From positions 124,001-188,000 of the forward strand of contig NZ_BJNY01000008.1 in NCBI RefSeq assembly GCF_006539925.1: a DNA stretch of 64,000 nucleotides, written 5' to 3'. This document shows, piece by piece, positions 16,509 to 25,407 of the stretch. This DNA comes from Glutamicibacter uratoxydans. GTDB taxonomy: Bacteria > Actinomycetota > Actinomycetes > Actinomycetales > Micrococcaceae. The notes beneath the pieces are model-generated. The model was not told where the DNA came from, searched no databases, and saw only the letters and a list, made by a program, of their open reading frames with translations. A program made the translations under genes and the position numbers. Numbering within the stretch: position 1 is the first letter of the stretch; every line of letters begins with the position of its first letter.

Positions 16509-17767
16509 CACAAACTGAAGCCAAACAACCCTCGCTGCTCAAGCAGCCCAGCTCGGTATGGGCCATCGCCTTTGCCTGCATGGTCTCCTTCATGGGCATC
16601 GGCCTGGTGGATCCGATCCTGCCGGCCATTAGCCGCGCACTGGAAGCCACGCAGTCGCAGACCATGCTGCTGTTCACCAGCTACCTGTTCATCACCGGCA
16701 TCGCGATGTTCTTCACCAGCTGGGTCTCCGGCCGCATCGGCGTGAAGAAGACCCTGATCATCGGCCTGGTGCTGATCGTCGCCTTCGCGGCGCTCGCCGG
16801 CGCCAGCTCGAATGTCAACGAGATCCTGGGCTTCCGCGCAGGCTGGGGCCTGGGCAACGCGCTGTTCATCTCCACCGCCCTGGCGGCCATCGTCGGCGCG
16901 GCCAGCGGCGGCAGCGGTCAGGCCATCGTGCTCTATGAAGCTGCCCTGGGCATCGGCATGGCGGTAGGACCGCTGGTCGGCGGCGTGCTGGGCACGCTGT
17001 CCTGGCGCGGCCCATTCTTCGGCACCGCGGTGCTCATGGCCATTGCCCTGGTGGCAATTATCGGATTCCTGAAGCTTCCCAAGGATGCTCCGGCTCCCGC
17101 CAATGTCTCGCTATCTTCCAGCTTCAAGGCCCTGCGCAACCCGGCGCTGCTGGCCCTGTCGGTCACCGCGGTGTTCTACAACTTCGGCTTCTTCATACTG
17201 CTGGCCTACACGCCCTTCCCGCTGGAAGCCGCCGCCAAGGCCGCCGGCCTTGAATTCGGCGCCACCGAACTGGGCTACGTCTTCTTCGGCTGGGGCCTGG
17301 CCCTGGCCCTGACCTCGGTCTTCGCGGCCCCACCGGCAACCCGCAAGTTCGGCCTGCGTCCGGTGCTGTTCACCATGCTCGGCACCCTGACGGTGCTCCT
17401 GGGCCTGATGGCAGTCTTCCACGCACAGCTCACCGTGCTGATCGTGCTGGTTATCGTCGCCGGCCTGGTGCTCGGCGTCATGAACACCGCCCTGACCGAG
17501 GCGGTCATGGAAGCCACCGACCTGCCGCGCAACGTCGCATCCAGCACCTACTCGGGCGTCCGCTTCCTGGGCGGCGCAATCGCCCCGGCAGTTGCCGGTC
17601 CGCTGGCTGCGGCCGCAGGCCCTGCCTCGCCGTACTGGCTGGGCGCGGGCGCAGTGCTTGTCGCCATCGTGGTTCTGCTGCTCGCCGGGCACAAGCTCAG
17701 CCACATCGGCAAGGCCCACGAGAGCCGTGAGGAAATCGCCGAAGACGTGCTGGTGGGCGACGCCTAA
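16505..17767 (+). CDS. MFS drug efflux-type transporter
   Basis: A 420-aa, 12-segment major facilitator. The first helix contains MGIGLVDPILPAISRAL, the D-x-x-x-P motif of the drug:H+ antiporter 1 (ACDE/DHA1) group, and the loop 2-3 signature reads VSGRIGVKKTLIIG. It resembles the actinobacterial pumps of this group that are commonly controlled by a neighbouring MarR. Starts with ATGA overlapping the regulator. Role: efflux of an unknown toxic compound that also induces the MarR protein. Confidence 0.9.
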   Translation: MTQTEAKQPSLLKQPSSVWAIAFACMVSFMGIGLVDPILPAISRALEATQSQTMLLFTSYLFITGIAMFFTSWVSGRIGVKKTLIIGLVLIVAFAALAGASSNVNEILGFRAGWGLGNALFISTALAAIVGAASGGSGQAIVLYEAALGIGMAVGPLVGGVLGTLSWRGPFFGTAVLMAIALVAIIGFLKLPKDAPAPANVSLSSSFKALRNPALLALSVTAVFYNFGFFILLAYTPFPLEAAAKAAGLEFGATELGYVFFGWGLALALTSVFAAPPATRKFGLRPVLFTMLGTLTVLLGLMAVFHAQLTVLIVLVIVAGLVLGVMNTALTEAVMEATDLPRNVASSTYSGVRFLGGAIAPAVAGPLAAAAGPASPYWLGAGAVLVAIVVLLLAGHKLSHIGKAHESREEIAEDVLVGDA

Positions 17768-17782
17768 GCGAAGCACGAGACT

Positions 17783-17834
17783 AAGGGGCCGGTGGCTGCC
17801 TGCGGAACAATCCGCGCGGAGGCCCCGGCCCCTT
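17783..17834 (+). terminator. hairpin between MFS and LtrA genes
   Basis: Arms AAGGGGCCGG (17783-17792) and CCGGCCCCTT (17825-17834) enclose a 32-base loop that itself contains a short CGGA/TCCG stem. No T run beyond TT. Probable end of the MarR-MFS transcript. Confidence 0.5.
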
Positions 17835-17939
17835 GGCTATCCGCCTGTCCTCGGCCTGCCGGCACACTTGAGCCCAAGCGGCGGCCCGGCGCTAGTATTT
17901 TCCAGTACCCCCTGTGTTTTTCAGCGAGTCGAGGAAACC

Positions 17940-19175
17940 GTGCCAAACGAAGAAATCTACGCCTCCCGCAAGCTGCGCGTGAAGCGCATGCGGCCGCGAG
18001 ACCCCGCCGAGGTCTTCCGCTCTTCCAGCCCCCTGGAGCTCTTCTTCGACCTGATCTTTGCGGTCTCGGTGTCGCTGGCTTCGGCCCAGCTGGTGACCGC
18101 CGAAACCCACTCGGATATCGGCGGCGGAATGCTGTCCTATCTGATGGTGTTCTTCGCGGTGTGGTGGGCATGGATGAACTTTACGTGGTTCGCCAGCGCC
18201 TTCGACGCCGACGACTGGCTGTACCGGGTGCTTGCCCTGACGCAGATGGCAGGGGTTGTGGTGCTCGCGGTAGGCACCACCGCGGCCATGACCAGCGGCG
18301 ACTACCGGATCATCATCGCCGGGTATGTGGTCATGAGGCTCGCCCTGGTGGCGCAATGGATCAGGGCTTCGCGAAGCCACCCGGGGCTGAAGCGCACAGC
18401 CCTGCGCTACGCGGTCTGCATCCCCATAGTCCAGGTCTTGTGGATCTGCTATCCGCTGGTGCCAGCGCAGTTCGCCGTGCCGGTGTTCTTCTTCCTGGTG
18501 CTCTGCGAAATTTCGGTCCCGCTGTTCGCCGAGCGGGCCGGGCAGACCCCGTGGCACCCCGAGCACATTGCCGACCGCTACGGCTCCTTCACCCTGATCG
18601 TCCTGGGCGAATCGGTGCTCGCCTCCACCGCCGCCGCGGCCAATGCCTTTGAAAACGCCTCGCAGCTATTGCAGTTCTCGCTGCTGGGCGTGGGCGGATT
18701 CATCCTCGCCGCCGGACTGTGGTGGGTGTACTTCTCCTCGGATGCCAGCGTGTGGCTGCAGAAGCGCAAGGCGCCGATGGTCTTCGGCTATGGACACTAC
18801 TTCGTCTTCGCTGCCGCCGGAGCGTTCTCCGCCGGGGTGAAGGTCCTGCTGGACCACGAAGCCGGGAGCTCCGGGCTGTCCTCCACGGTGGCGGTAGCCA
18901 CGCTGACCATCCCGGTGGCCATCTTCCTGCTTGGCGTATGGTCGCTGATCCTGCGCCACTGCCTGCGCGGAATCTACAAGTGGGCATTTTTGGCGGTCGC
19001 CCTGCTGATCGGAGCCTGCCTGCTGCTGCCCTACTTCACCCCGACCACCAGTTCGGATGTCACCATCGCCGTGGCCTCGGTGCTCAGCGCGGCCGGCCTG
19101 ATGATCGTCTTGGTGGTCCTGATCGAAGCCTCGGGCGTCCGAGACCAGGACAGGCCTGCGCCGGAACTGGCCTGA
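17940..19175 (+). CDS. low temperature requirement protein A (LtrA) family
   Basis: A 411-aa membrane protein with about 11 helices belonging to the LtrA family (PF06772), named from a Listeria cold-growth gene but of unproven activity. Hallmarks are SPLELFFDLIFAVSV near residue 30 and ADRYGSFTLIVLGESVLA near 215. Start is GTG 17940, 4 bases after GAGGAAA; the long in-frame extension upstream runs through the preceding hairpin. It stands alone between two terminators. Confidence 0.87.
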   Translation: MPNEEIYASRKLRVKRMRPRDPAEVFRSSSPLELFFDLIFAVSVSLASAQLVTAETHSDIGGGMLSYLMVFFAVWWAWMNFTWFASAFDADDWLYRVLALTQMAGVVVLAVGTTAAMTSGDYRIIIAGYVVMRLALVAQWIRASRSHPGLKRTALRYAVCIPIVQVLWICYPLVPAQFAVPVFFFLVLCEISVPLFAERAGQTPWHPEHIADRYGSFTLIVLGESVLASTAAAANAFENASQLLQFSLLGVGGFILAAGLWWVYFSSDASVWLQKRKAPMVFGYGHYFVFAAAGAFSAGVKVLLDHEAGSSGLSSTVAVATLTIPVAIFLLGVWSLILRHCLRGIYKWAFLAVALLIGACLLLPYFTPTTSSDVTIAVASVLSAAGLMIVLVVLIEASGVRDQDRPAPELA

Positions 19176-19189
19176 CAGCTCCGGATGCG

Positions 19190-19222
19190 GTGAAAGCCGA
19201 GCCGGACCGGCTCGGCTTTCAC
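19190..19222. terminator. bidirectional terminator between LtrA and the flavoprotein gene
   Basis: Perfect arms starting GTGAAAGCCGAGCC at 19190 and ending at 19222, at least 15 bp with a 3-base GAC loop, placed between the ends of two convergent genes. Confidence 0.75.
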
Positions 19223-19233
19223 TAGGGTGCCGC

Positions 19234-20964
19234 TTAGCTGCTGCGCTGTGCAGTGCTGTGTGCTTGGGCTTTCTGCGCCGCATGGGTTGCGATGATGGTT
19301 CCGTAGACAAGGCCCTGCCCGATTGTGGCGCCGGCGCCCGGGTAGACCTCGCCGAAGATATTCGCCGCCGAGTTGCCCTGTGCGTAGAGGCCCTCGATGA
19401 CATTGCCCGAGGTGTCCAACGCCTGCCCGTGTCCATCGGTCAAGATGCCGCCGCAGGTGCCGAGGTCCGAGAGTACGACCTTGACCGCATAGTAGGCCTT
19501 GCCGTCCAGCGGGCGCAGGTTCGGATTAGGCGTCTGCGTTGGATCCCCGTAGTAGCGGTCATAGGCGGAGGCGCCGCGGCCGAATTGGTCGTCGGTGCCG
19601 GTGCCTGCCGCCTCGTTGAAGGCATGCAGGCTCCGGGCCAGGGCCTCGGCAGGGACTCCCATTCCAGCGGCCAGTTCGCCGATGCTTGCGGCCTTGTGGG
19701 CGATGCCCGCCGCGTACCAGGACTGCGGCAGCGCCATGCGGGGGAACACCTGGCCCGCGAACATGTAGCTGTCGCGATAGGTCTGGTCGAAGACCAGCCA
19801 CATTTCGCCGACCGGGTCGCCGGAAGCTTCGCGGCGCAGCACCTCCTGCCCGAAGCTCATGTAGTCGGTGGATTCGTTGATGAAGCGCCTGCCCGAAGAA
19901 TCAACCATGAATGATCCAGGCAGGGAGCGCTCCGCCAAAAGGATCATCGGCGAGGCCTCGGCTTCCAGCGGCGCCACCGCAGGGAACCACCAGGACTGCT
20001 GCATTCCAGCCAGCTGGGCATTGAGCTTCTGGGCCAGGACAATGGCGTCGCCGCTGTTGCCCGTGGCGCCCAAGCTCAGGTCCTGTTCCAGCGAGGGGCT
20101 TTGGTACTGGCGCCGCATCGGCATGTTGTGGTCGAATCCGCCGGCAGCCAAAACGACGCCGTATTTGGCGCGCACCGCAATGCGTTCGCCATTCTGCTCC
20201 AGCACGGCGGCGGTAATCACGCCATCGCTGGATTCCAGGTCAACCAGCGCCGCTTCGGTCCATACGGGGATTCCCGCCTCAAGAGCTCCGGCGTACATCC
20301 CGGCGGCGATGGCTTGGCCGCCTGCTCCGTAGTCGCGGCCGAGGGCCAGGCCGCCGATTCCCTGGATCACGCGCTTGATCGCACGAGGCAATGCCTTGAC
20401 CGGGGCCTTGGCAATGAGGTTCAACCATTTGTAGTCGGCGCCGGTGACTGGCATGGGCAGGGGTGCGGCCATGGTCGCAGGCTGGAATCTGCCGCGCTGT
20501 TCGCCCAGCTTGTTCAGGTCAAAGGGGCGGGCTTCCACTGAACGGCCCGCGGCGCTGCCGCCTGGTTTTTCGGGATGGTAGTCGGAGTAGCCTTTGGCCC
20601 AGAAGAAGCTCAGCTGCGTCATGCGTTCAAGCATGCGGACCGTTTCATCGCCGAACTCCAAGAAGGCTTTCCAGCGTTCGGCAGGGCTTGTCCCGGCAAC
20701 CACCGCCTCGATGTATTTCTCCCCGCGTTCGGGCGAGTCCACGGCTCCATCGCGCTGCAGCACTGGGTTTGCCGGAATCCAGAACGCGCCGCCGGAACGA
20801 GCGGTCGAACCTCCGACGTACTTGGTCTTCTCGACCACTGCCACGTTGAGCCCCAGTTCCTTAGCCGCCAGGGCGGTGGCCAGTCCTGTGCCCGAACCGA
20901 TGACAAGAAGGTCAACTTCGCTGTGGTTGATTTTTACCGGTGAAAGTACGGATTTTGCTGTCAT
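19234..20964 (-). CDS. FAD-dependent oxidoreductase, 3-ketosteroid delta1-dehydrogenase-like
   Basis: A 576-aa flavoprotein of the fumarate reductase/KstD superfamily. The FAD motif LLVIGSGTGLATALAAKELG is at the N terminus, VVEKTKYVGGSTARSGGAFW follows, and the C-terminal FAD-binding part has YAQGNSAANIFGEVYPGAGA. The YPGAGATIG element is characteristic of KstD enzymes, which introduce a C1-C2 double bond into 3-ketosteroids. Start 20964 follows a CAGGGAG site. A TetR gene is divergent with an operator between them. No other steroid gene is near, so fumarate-reductase-like or another enone activity remains possible. Confidence 0.82.
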   Translation of the reverse strand: MTAKSVLSPVKINHSEVDLLVIGSGTGLATALAAKELGLNVAVVEKTKYVGGSTARSGGAFWIPANPVLQRDGAVDSPERGEKYIEAVVAGTSPAERWKAFLEFGDETVRMLERMTQLSFFWAKGYSDYHPEKPGGSAAGRSVEARPFDLNKLGEQRGRFQPATMAAPLPMPVTGADYKWLNLIAKAPVKALPRAIKRVIQGIGGLALGRDYGAGGQAIAAGMYAGALEAGIPVWTEAALVDLESSDGVITAAVLEQNGERIAVRAKYGVVLAAGGFDHNMPMRRQYQSPSLEQDLSLGATGNSGDAIVLAQKLNAQLAGMQQSWWFPAVAPLEAEASPMILLAERSLPGSFMVDSSGRRFINESTDYMSFGQEVLRREASGDPVGEMWLVFDQTYRDSYMFAGQVFPRMALPQSWYAAGIAHKAASIGELAAGMGVPAEALARSLHAFNEAAGTGTDDQFGRGASAYDRYYGDPTQTPNPNLRPLDGKAYYAVKVVLSDLGTCGGILTDGHGQALDTSGNVIEGLYAQGNSAANIFGEVYPGAGATIGQGLVYGTIIATHAAQKAQAHSTAQRSS

Positions 20965-21016
20965 GAGGAAACTCCCTGAAAGGACGGCTGGACTATAAAT
21001 ACCCCAATTCACCCAT

Positions 21017-21034
21017 ACTAGCCAATCGGCTAGT
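21017..21034. promoter_or_regulatory. TetR operator candidate between flavoprotein and TetR genes
   Basis: ACTAGCC (21017-21023) and GGCTAGT (21028-21034) form a perfect dyad with a 4-base spacer. It lies where the -35 box of the flavoprotein promoter should be (TTGGCT on the minus strand, 17 bases before GTATTT). Confidence 0.65.
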
Positions 21035-21224
21035 TTTGTCTAGGGGCGAGCCGCGGCCGCAGCTGCGACTCAGCGTAAATGGGCAGATGAAGCCCCTGTT
21101 TTTGAAAGCCTTCCAGTTGGCTCCACAACTGTCCTGCGCGTCGGGCAGCCGCCGGCTGGCAGGACTGTTTCTTAGCCCAGCAGCGCGGCTCGGGCTAAGA
21201 TTGAGCTCTGGAAGGATGCAAAGA

Positions 21225-21803
21225 ATGAGCGTAAGGCAGCAGCCCAAAAAACAGCGTTTGGCACCTGGCCGTTCGGGGGTGCTCGACGCGGCGCTGAAGC
21301 TATTTGCCCGCGATGGCATCGATGGCGTGTCGCTGCAGCAGATCGCCAATTCCCTAGGGGTGACCAAGGCCGCGGTTTACCACCATTTTCAGGCCAAGGC
21401 CGATATTGTGCTCGAAGCGCTCAAGCCCGGACTGGCAATCCTGGACAAGGCGGTTCAGCAGGCAGAAAAACTGCCAGCGGGCCCGGGGCAAGCCGAACTG
21501 ATCATCGCAGGGCTTGCCGAATGCATTGCCACGAACTCGCGCTCCTACCAAGTCATCATGGCTGATTCGGCGGCTTCTCGAATCCTTGAAGCCGACCCGC
21601 AGCTGGTGTCGATGTTCAGCCGCATACGTGAAATGCTTGCCGGCGGGCGCACCGATGCCCAGGCGGGCCTGGCGGTCAGCTGTTTTCTCGGTGCCTGCCT
21701 GGGACCGAGCCTGGATCCAGGCTTCGAGGCCTTCACCGCGCAGCAGCTGCACGATGCAGTGATCAGCGCCGGCGAAGCGATCCTTTTGAGCCGCCTGCCA
21801 TGA
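21225..21803 (+). CDS. TetR family transcriptional regulator
   Basis: A 192-aa repressor with the N-terminal TetR helix-turn-helix: VLDAALKLFARDGIDGVSLQ, then IANSLGVTKAAVYHHFQAKA, the conserved Y-x-H-F element at the end of the recognition helix. The C-terminal ligand domain is poorly conserved, as usual. Start 21225 has GGAAGG at 9 bases; an alternative ATG is at 21216. Divergent from the KstD-like gene, which it probably represses until a substrate binds. Confidence 0.9.
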   Translation: MSVRQQPKKQRLAPGRSGVLDAALKLFARDGIDGVSLQQIANSLGVTKAAVYHHFQAKADIVLEALKPGLAILDKAVQQAEKLPAGPGQAELIIAGLAECIATNSRSYQVIMADSAASRILEADPQLVSMFSRIREMLAGGRTDAQAGLAVSCFLGACLGPSLDPGFEAFTAQQLHDAVISAGEAILLSRLP

Positions 21804-21856
21804 TGCTGCTCATCGATCTGGACAACACCCCTAGTTGATCGCAGCGTCTAGCTAGT

Positions 21857-23089
21857 TCAGGCAGTCTCTGCCTTCACGCTGTCTTCCGGGGAACTGAAGA
21901 ACACCTTGTCGATCACGGTGCCCACGCCGATGCCCAGCAGCAGCGGCAGCGCCAGACCGGATTCCAGGACCAGCACCAGCACGAACAGCGCGGCCAGCGG
22001 CCTGCGCCAGCCGACGGCCAGCGTTGCGGCCATGGCCGCCGCCATCGCTGAAGCGGGGTCGAGGCCGGGCAGCATCAGCGCCGTTGCGGCGCCGGCCGCA
22101 GCGCCGACGAAGACCAGAGGGAAGATCTCCCCGCCGCGCCACCCGGCCGCCAGACACAGCACCACCGCAAGGATCTTCGACCCGGCAACGATCCACAGGG
22201 TTCCGGCTTCGCCGCCGGCGAGGGCGTCGGTGATGCCAGCCATTTCGTGGTGTCCGGAGAACATCACCAGGGGAACTGCCGCCGCCAGCCCGGCAAAGAG
22301 CAGGGTGCCTGCCGCCATGGGCGCCCAGGGCCGGGACATCTTGGCAGCGAGGGCTTCGGCGCCGTGGTGGAGCCAGCGGAAGGCGGCTCCCATGCCGACG
22401 CCCACAAGCACCGGGACGATCAGCAGCCAGCTGCTGCCGCTTCCCGGTTCAGGCAGCTCGATGGCGGCCAGGCCGGTGGAGCCGAAGACCGAGCGGGACA
22501 GTCCGGTGAATGCAAGGAATCCTGAAATGCCGGCGACGAAGGACATCAGCCGGCTCGGCGCAAGGCTTTCGCCGTCGCCGGTGATGGCGGCCGCGGCGGG
22601 AGGCGAACCGTAGAGCCCGCCAATGACGCCTGCCGCGCCGGCCTGCGAGATCGCCCGCGCCTGCGCCTCATCGCGGGCGATGAACCCGGAGACGATGACA
22701 GCGCACTGGGCCACCACCGCCAGCAGGCCTGCCTCCGGGCCGATCGCTCCGCCAAAGGCGACGGAGACGATGGCGACCAGCGCGGTGACCAAGATCTTGC
22801 GCCGCGAGCGGCTGCGCGGGTGCTCGGCATCCCGCAGCAGCTGGTCCACGGACTCGGAGGCTTCGATGCGTGCGAGCAGGAGCAGCAGGACGCCGCCCAG
22901 CACGATGGTCAGGAAGATGCGCAGCGGCCCGGCTAAGGAGCCGTCGGCGGCCGGCGCCCACACCAGATGCTGCAGCGCCAGCATCCCCTGATAGGTCAGC
23001 AGCGCGATGGTTCCCGCCGCGGCGCCCGTGATGACGGCAGTCGCCGGAGGTTTGAGCGCAATGGCCAAGGCTTTGCTGAGGGTGCTCAT
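21857..23089 (-). CDS. ClC family chloride channel/antiporter
   Basis: A 410-aa membrane protein of the voltage-gated chloride channel family with about ten to twelve helices. Anion-site motifs are recognisable in altered form: GGAIGPEAGLLA for the G-(K/R)-E-G-P element and GWRGGEIFPLVFVGAAAG for the G-G-x-F-x-P element; the GSGIP element near the N terminus is not evident. Proteins of this shorter branch are poorly studied. Its start overlaps the stop of the K+ channel gene (ATGA), so anion and cation channels are made together. Confidence 0.85.
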   Translation of the reverse strand: MSTLSKALAIALKPPATAVITGAAAGTIALLTYQGMLALQHLVWAPAADGSLAGPLRIFLTIVLGGVLLLLLARIEASESVDQLLRDAEHPRSRSRRKILVTALVAIVSVAFGGAIGPEAGLLAVVAQCAVIVSGFIARDEAQARAISQAGAAGVIGGLYGSPPAAAAITGDGESLAPSRLMSFVAGISGFLAFTGLSRSVFGSTGLAAIELPEPGSGSSWLLIVPVLVGVGMGAAFRWLHHGAEALAAKMSRPWAPMAAGTLLFAGLAAAVPLVMFSGHHEMAGITDALAGGEAGTLWIVAGSKILAVVLCLAAGWRGGEIFPLVFVGAAAGAATALMLPGLDPASAMAAAMAATLAVGWRRPLAALFVLVLVLESGLALPLLLGIGVGTVIDKVFFSSPEDSVKAETA

Positions 23090-23604
23090 TTTTCACTTCC
23101 CGTGGTTTTGCTGCGCAGTTCGGAGGCATGGCGGGAGATCTCGCCGCCGATCAGGCCCAGGAAGACCACGTCGAACACCAGCGCCAGCGAGACCATGACC
23201 TTCCCCAGCTGGCCGGTGGGGTGGATATCCCCGTAACCGGTTGTGGTCATGGTGGTCAGCGTGAAGTAGAGGGCGTCGATGCGGGTGTCAATGCCCTCGA
23301 ACTGTCCTGGCATGTGCACCGAAATGGTGTAGAAGCCAAAGGCGAAGGCGATGACCACGGTCATCAGCAGATTCAACAGCCGGAACAAGCCCGCGCCGCG
23401 CCTGATCAGCCGGAACAGCGCTGTGAGCAGCACCAGTGCGGTGCCCACGATCAGCAGGACCAGCCACCAGGGGCTTGGGTCCAACCTGCTGAGCGGGACG
23501 GTGAGGAAGAGGACTACCAGAGACAGTGCCACGATCAGCGAGCGCAGGACATCGCGCTTCCGGTCCTTGTGCCTGCCCCGCGGGTACATCCGTTCCATGC
23601 TCAT
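23086..23604 (-). CDS. two-helix-pore potassium channel family protein
   Basis: A 172-aa protein with the ion-channel module: membrane helices at about residues 20-38, 43-62, 78-95, a pore helix, the selectivity filter TMTTTGYGDIHP and a last helix (VMVSLALVFDVVFLGLIGG). The TxTTTGYGD filter is that of K+ channels. There is no RCK or voltage-sensor Arg row. Start ATG 23604 has GGGAG at about 9 bases. Translationally coupled to the ClC gene downstream. Confidence 0.87.
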   Translation of the reverse strand: MSMERMYPRGRHKDRKRDVLRSLIVALSLVVLFLTVPLSRLDPSPWWLVLLIVGTALVLLTALFRLIRRGAGLFRLLNLLMTVVIAFAFGFYTISVHMPGQFEGIDTRIDALYFTLTTMTTTGYGDIHPTGQLGKVMVSLALVFDVVFLGLIGGEISRHASELRSKTTGSEK

Positions 23605-23671
23605 GCTGGAATTCTCCCATGAACTGGAAGATCACAGCCCCCGCACAGGTCCTCTCGGCCATCCTGGATTG

Positions 23672-24340
23672 CTAGCCGCGGCGCAGGATCTTGCGCGAGA
23701 GCGCATTGCCGCCGTACTGGGCCAGCTGCACCAGAATGATCAGGAACACGATGATCACCAGCATGACGGTGGAGTCGAAGCGCTGGTAGCCGTAGACCAT
23801 GGCCAGATCGCCCAGCCCTCCGCCGCCCACTAGGCCCGCCACCGCGGTGGCGTCGATCAGCGCGACCATCATGTAGGTCAGCCCCAGGATCAATGCGCCC
23901 AGCCCCTCAGGCACCACAATGGTGAACAGGATCCGCAGCGGGCGGGCGCCCATGGCCCTACCCGCCTCGATGGCCCCGGGATCCACTGCCACCAGGTTGT
24001 TCTCCACGATGCGCGCGATGCTCAGCGACGCAACGATGGTCAGCGCAAAGATCGCGGCGTTCGTGCCGATGGTGGTTCCGATGACAGCTCTGGTCAGCGG
24101 GCCGATGGCGACGATGAAGATGATGAAGGGGATCGGCCGGATCACGTTGATGACGCCGTTGAGCAGGGCGAAAACGAACTTGTTGGCCAGGATGTGCCCG
24201 GGTCGGGTGCTGTAGAGCACCAGCCCCAGCAGCACTCCGAAGATCGATGCCAGCACCATGGCGATGGTGACCATCTGCAGGGTCTGCAGCAGGGCGGTCC
24301 AGATCTTCGGCCAGAGCAGCTCCCAGTTGGTGGTTCCCAT
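23672..24340 (-). CDS. metI: methionine ABC transporter permease
   Basis: A 222-aa ABC permease with five to six membrane helices and the EAA loop AIEAGRAMGARPLRIL with the conserved G. Motifs VINVIRPIPFIIFIVAIGP and YGYQRFDSTVM are typical of MetI. Start 24340 is one base after the metN stop codon, so the genes are coupled. With MetN and the two lipoproteins it forms an importer of methionine (D or L) or a related compound in the cytoplasmic membrane. Confidence 0.93.
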   Translation of the reverse strand: MGTTNWELLWPKIWTALLQTLQMVTIAMVLASIFGVLLGLVLYSTRPGHILANKFVFALLNGVINVIRPIPFIIFIVAIGPLTRAVIGTTIGTNAAIFALTIVASLSIARIVENNLVAVDPGAIEAGRAMGARPLRILFTIVVPEGLGALILGLTYMMVALIDATAVAGLVGGGGLGDLAMVYGYQRFDSTVMLVIIVFLIILVQLAQYGGNALSRKILRRG

Positions 24341-24341
24341 G

Positions 24342-25355
24342 TCAGCCTGCCTTTCGAATCTCGGCGACCTGTGCCAGGTCGTCCAGTGCCAGTTCAATAT
24401 CGGGGCCGCTGCCCAGCAGCTCCACCGTCAGCGAGCCGAAGACCCGCGACTGCAGCTCGTTGACCCCGCCGTAGACGATGTTGAAGTCCACATTGCGTTT
24501 CCGGGCAATGCGCGAGAGGAACGGATCGGAGGATCCTTCGTCCTTGACCTCGATCTGCACCAGCTGGCCGCGGTGGGTTTTGCGAATATGCTCGATGGCC
24601 TCAGTTCCCGGGCGGTGGTCGAGCACCGAGGAGACGAAGCGGCTGGTCACCGGCGCCTGCGGGTCTGAAAACACCTCGTAGACCCCGCCGTGCTCCACCA
24701 CGGTGCCGCCCTCCATGACAGCCACCTTGTTGCAGATCTTGCGGATGACATCCATTTCGTGGGTGATCAGCAGGATCGTGATTCCGTACTCGCGGTTCAC
24801 CTTCTTGAGCAGGTCCAGCACTTCGCCGGTGGTCTGCGGGTCCAGCGCGCTGGTGGCCTCGTCGCAGATGAGCACCGCCGGGCGGTTGGCCAGCGCGCGG
24901 GCGATGCCCACCCGCTGCTTCTGCCCGCCGGACAGCTGCTCCGGGTAGGCCTTGGCCTTGTCGCCCAGGCCCACGAAGTCCAACAGTTCGTAGACGCGCT
25001 TCTTGGTCTCGGCCTTGGAGACGCCGGCAAGGCGCAGCGGGTAGGCGATGTTCTGGAAGATGTTCCGCGAGAGCAGCAGGTTGAACTGCTGGAAGATCAT
25101 GCCGATGTTCTGGCGTGCGGCGCTCAGCTGCTTCCCGTTCAACGCCCCGATGTCGGCTCCGTCCACCAGCACCTTGCCGGTGCTGGGGATTTCCAGCCCA
25201 TTGATGGTGCGCAGCAGTGTGGATTTTCCAGCGCCGGAGTAGCCGACCACGCCGAAGATGTCTCCGCGGGCCACGGACAGGTTCACGTCCTTTAGCGCCT
25301 GCACGCGTTCGCCGCGCGAGTCGAAGATCTTTGAGACGTTCTCGAAGCGGATCAT
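24342..25355 (-). CDS. metN: methionine ABC transporter ATP-binding protein
   Basis: A 337-aa ATPase. Walker A is GYSGAGKST (around residue 38), the signature LSGGQKQRVGIARAL, Walker B VLICDEATSALD and the H-loop LLITHEMD. Residues about 260-335 form the NIL domain that binds methionine and inhibits transport, which supports the methionine assignment. Start at 25355 (MIRFENVSKIF) matches the family N terminus; the longer in-frame GTG start would overlap the preceding lipoprotein gene. Confidence 0.93.
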   Translation of the reverse strand: MIRFENVSKIFDSRGERVQALKDVNLSVARGDIFGVVGYSGAGKSTLLRTINGLEIPSTGKVLVDGADIGALNGKQLSAARQNIGMIFQQFNLLLSRNIFQNIAYPLRLAGVSKAETKKRVYELLDFVGLGDKAKAYPEQLSGGQKQRVGIARALANRPAVLICDEATSALDPQTTGEVLDLLKKVNREYGITILLITHEMDVIRKICNKVAVMEGGTVVEHGGVYEVFSDPQAPVTSRFVSSVLDHRPGTEAIEHIRKTHRGQLVQIEVKDEGSSDPFLSRIARKRNVDFNIVYGGVNELQSRVFGSLTVELLGSGPDIELALDDLAQVAEIRKAG

Positions 25356-25407
25356 CTCATCACGTCCAGCTGCATCATTCAGAGGCTGGACCGGCTGGTC
25401 GAGGACA

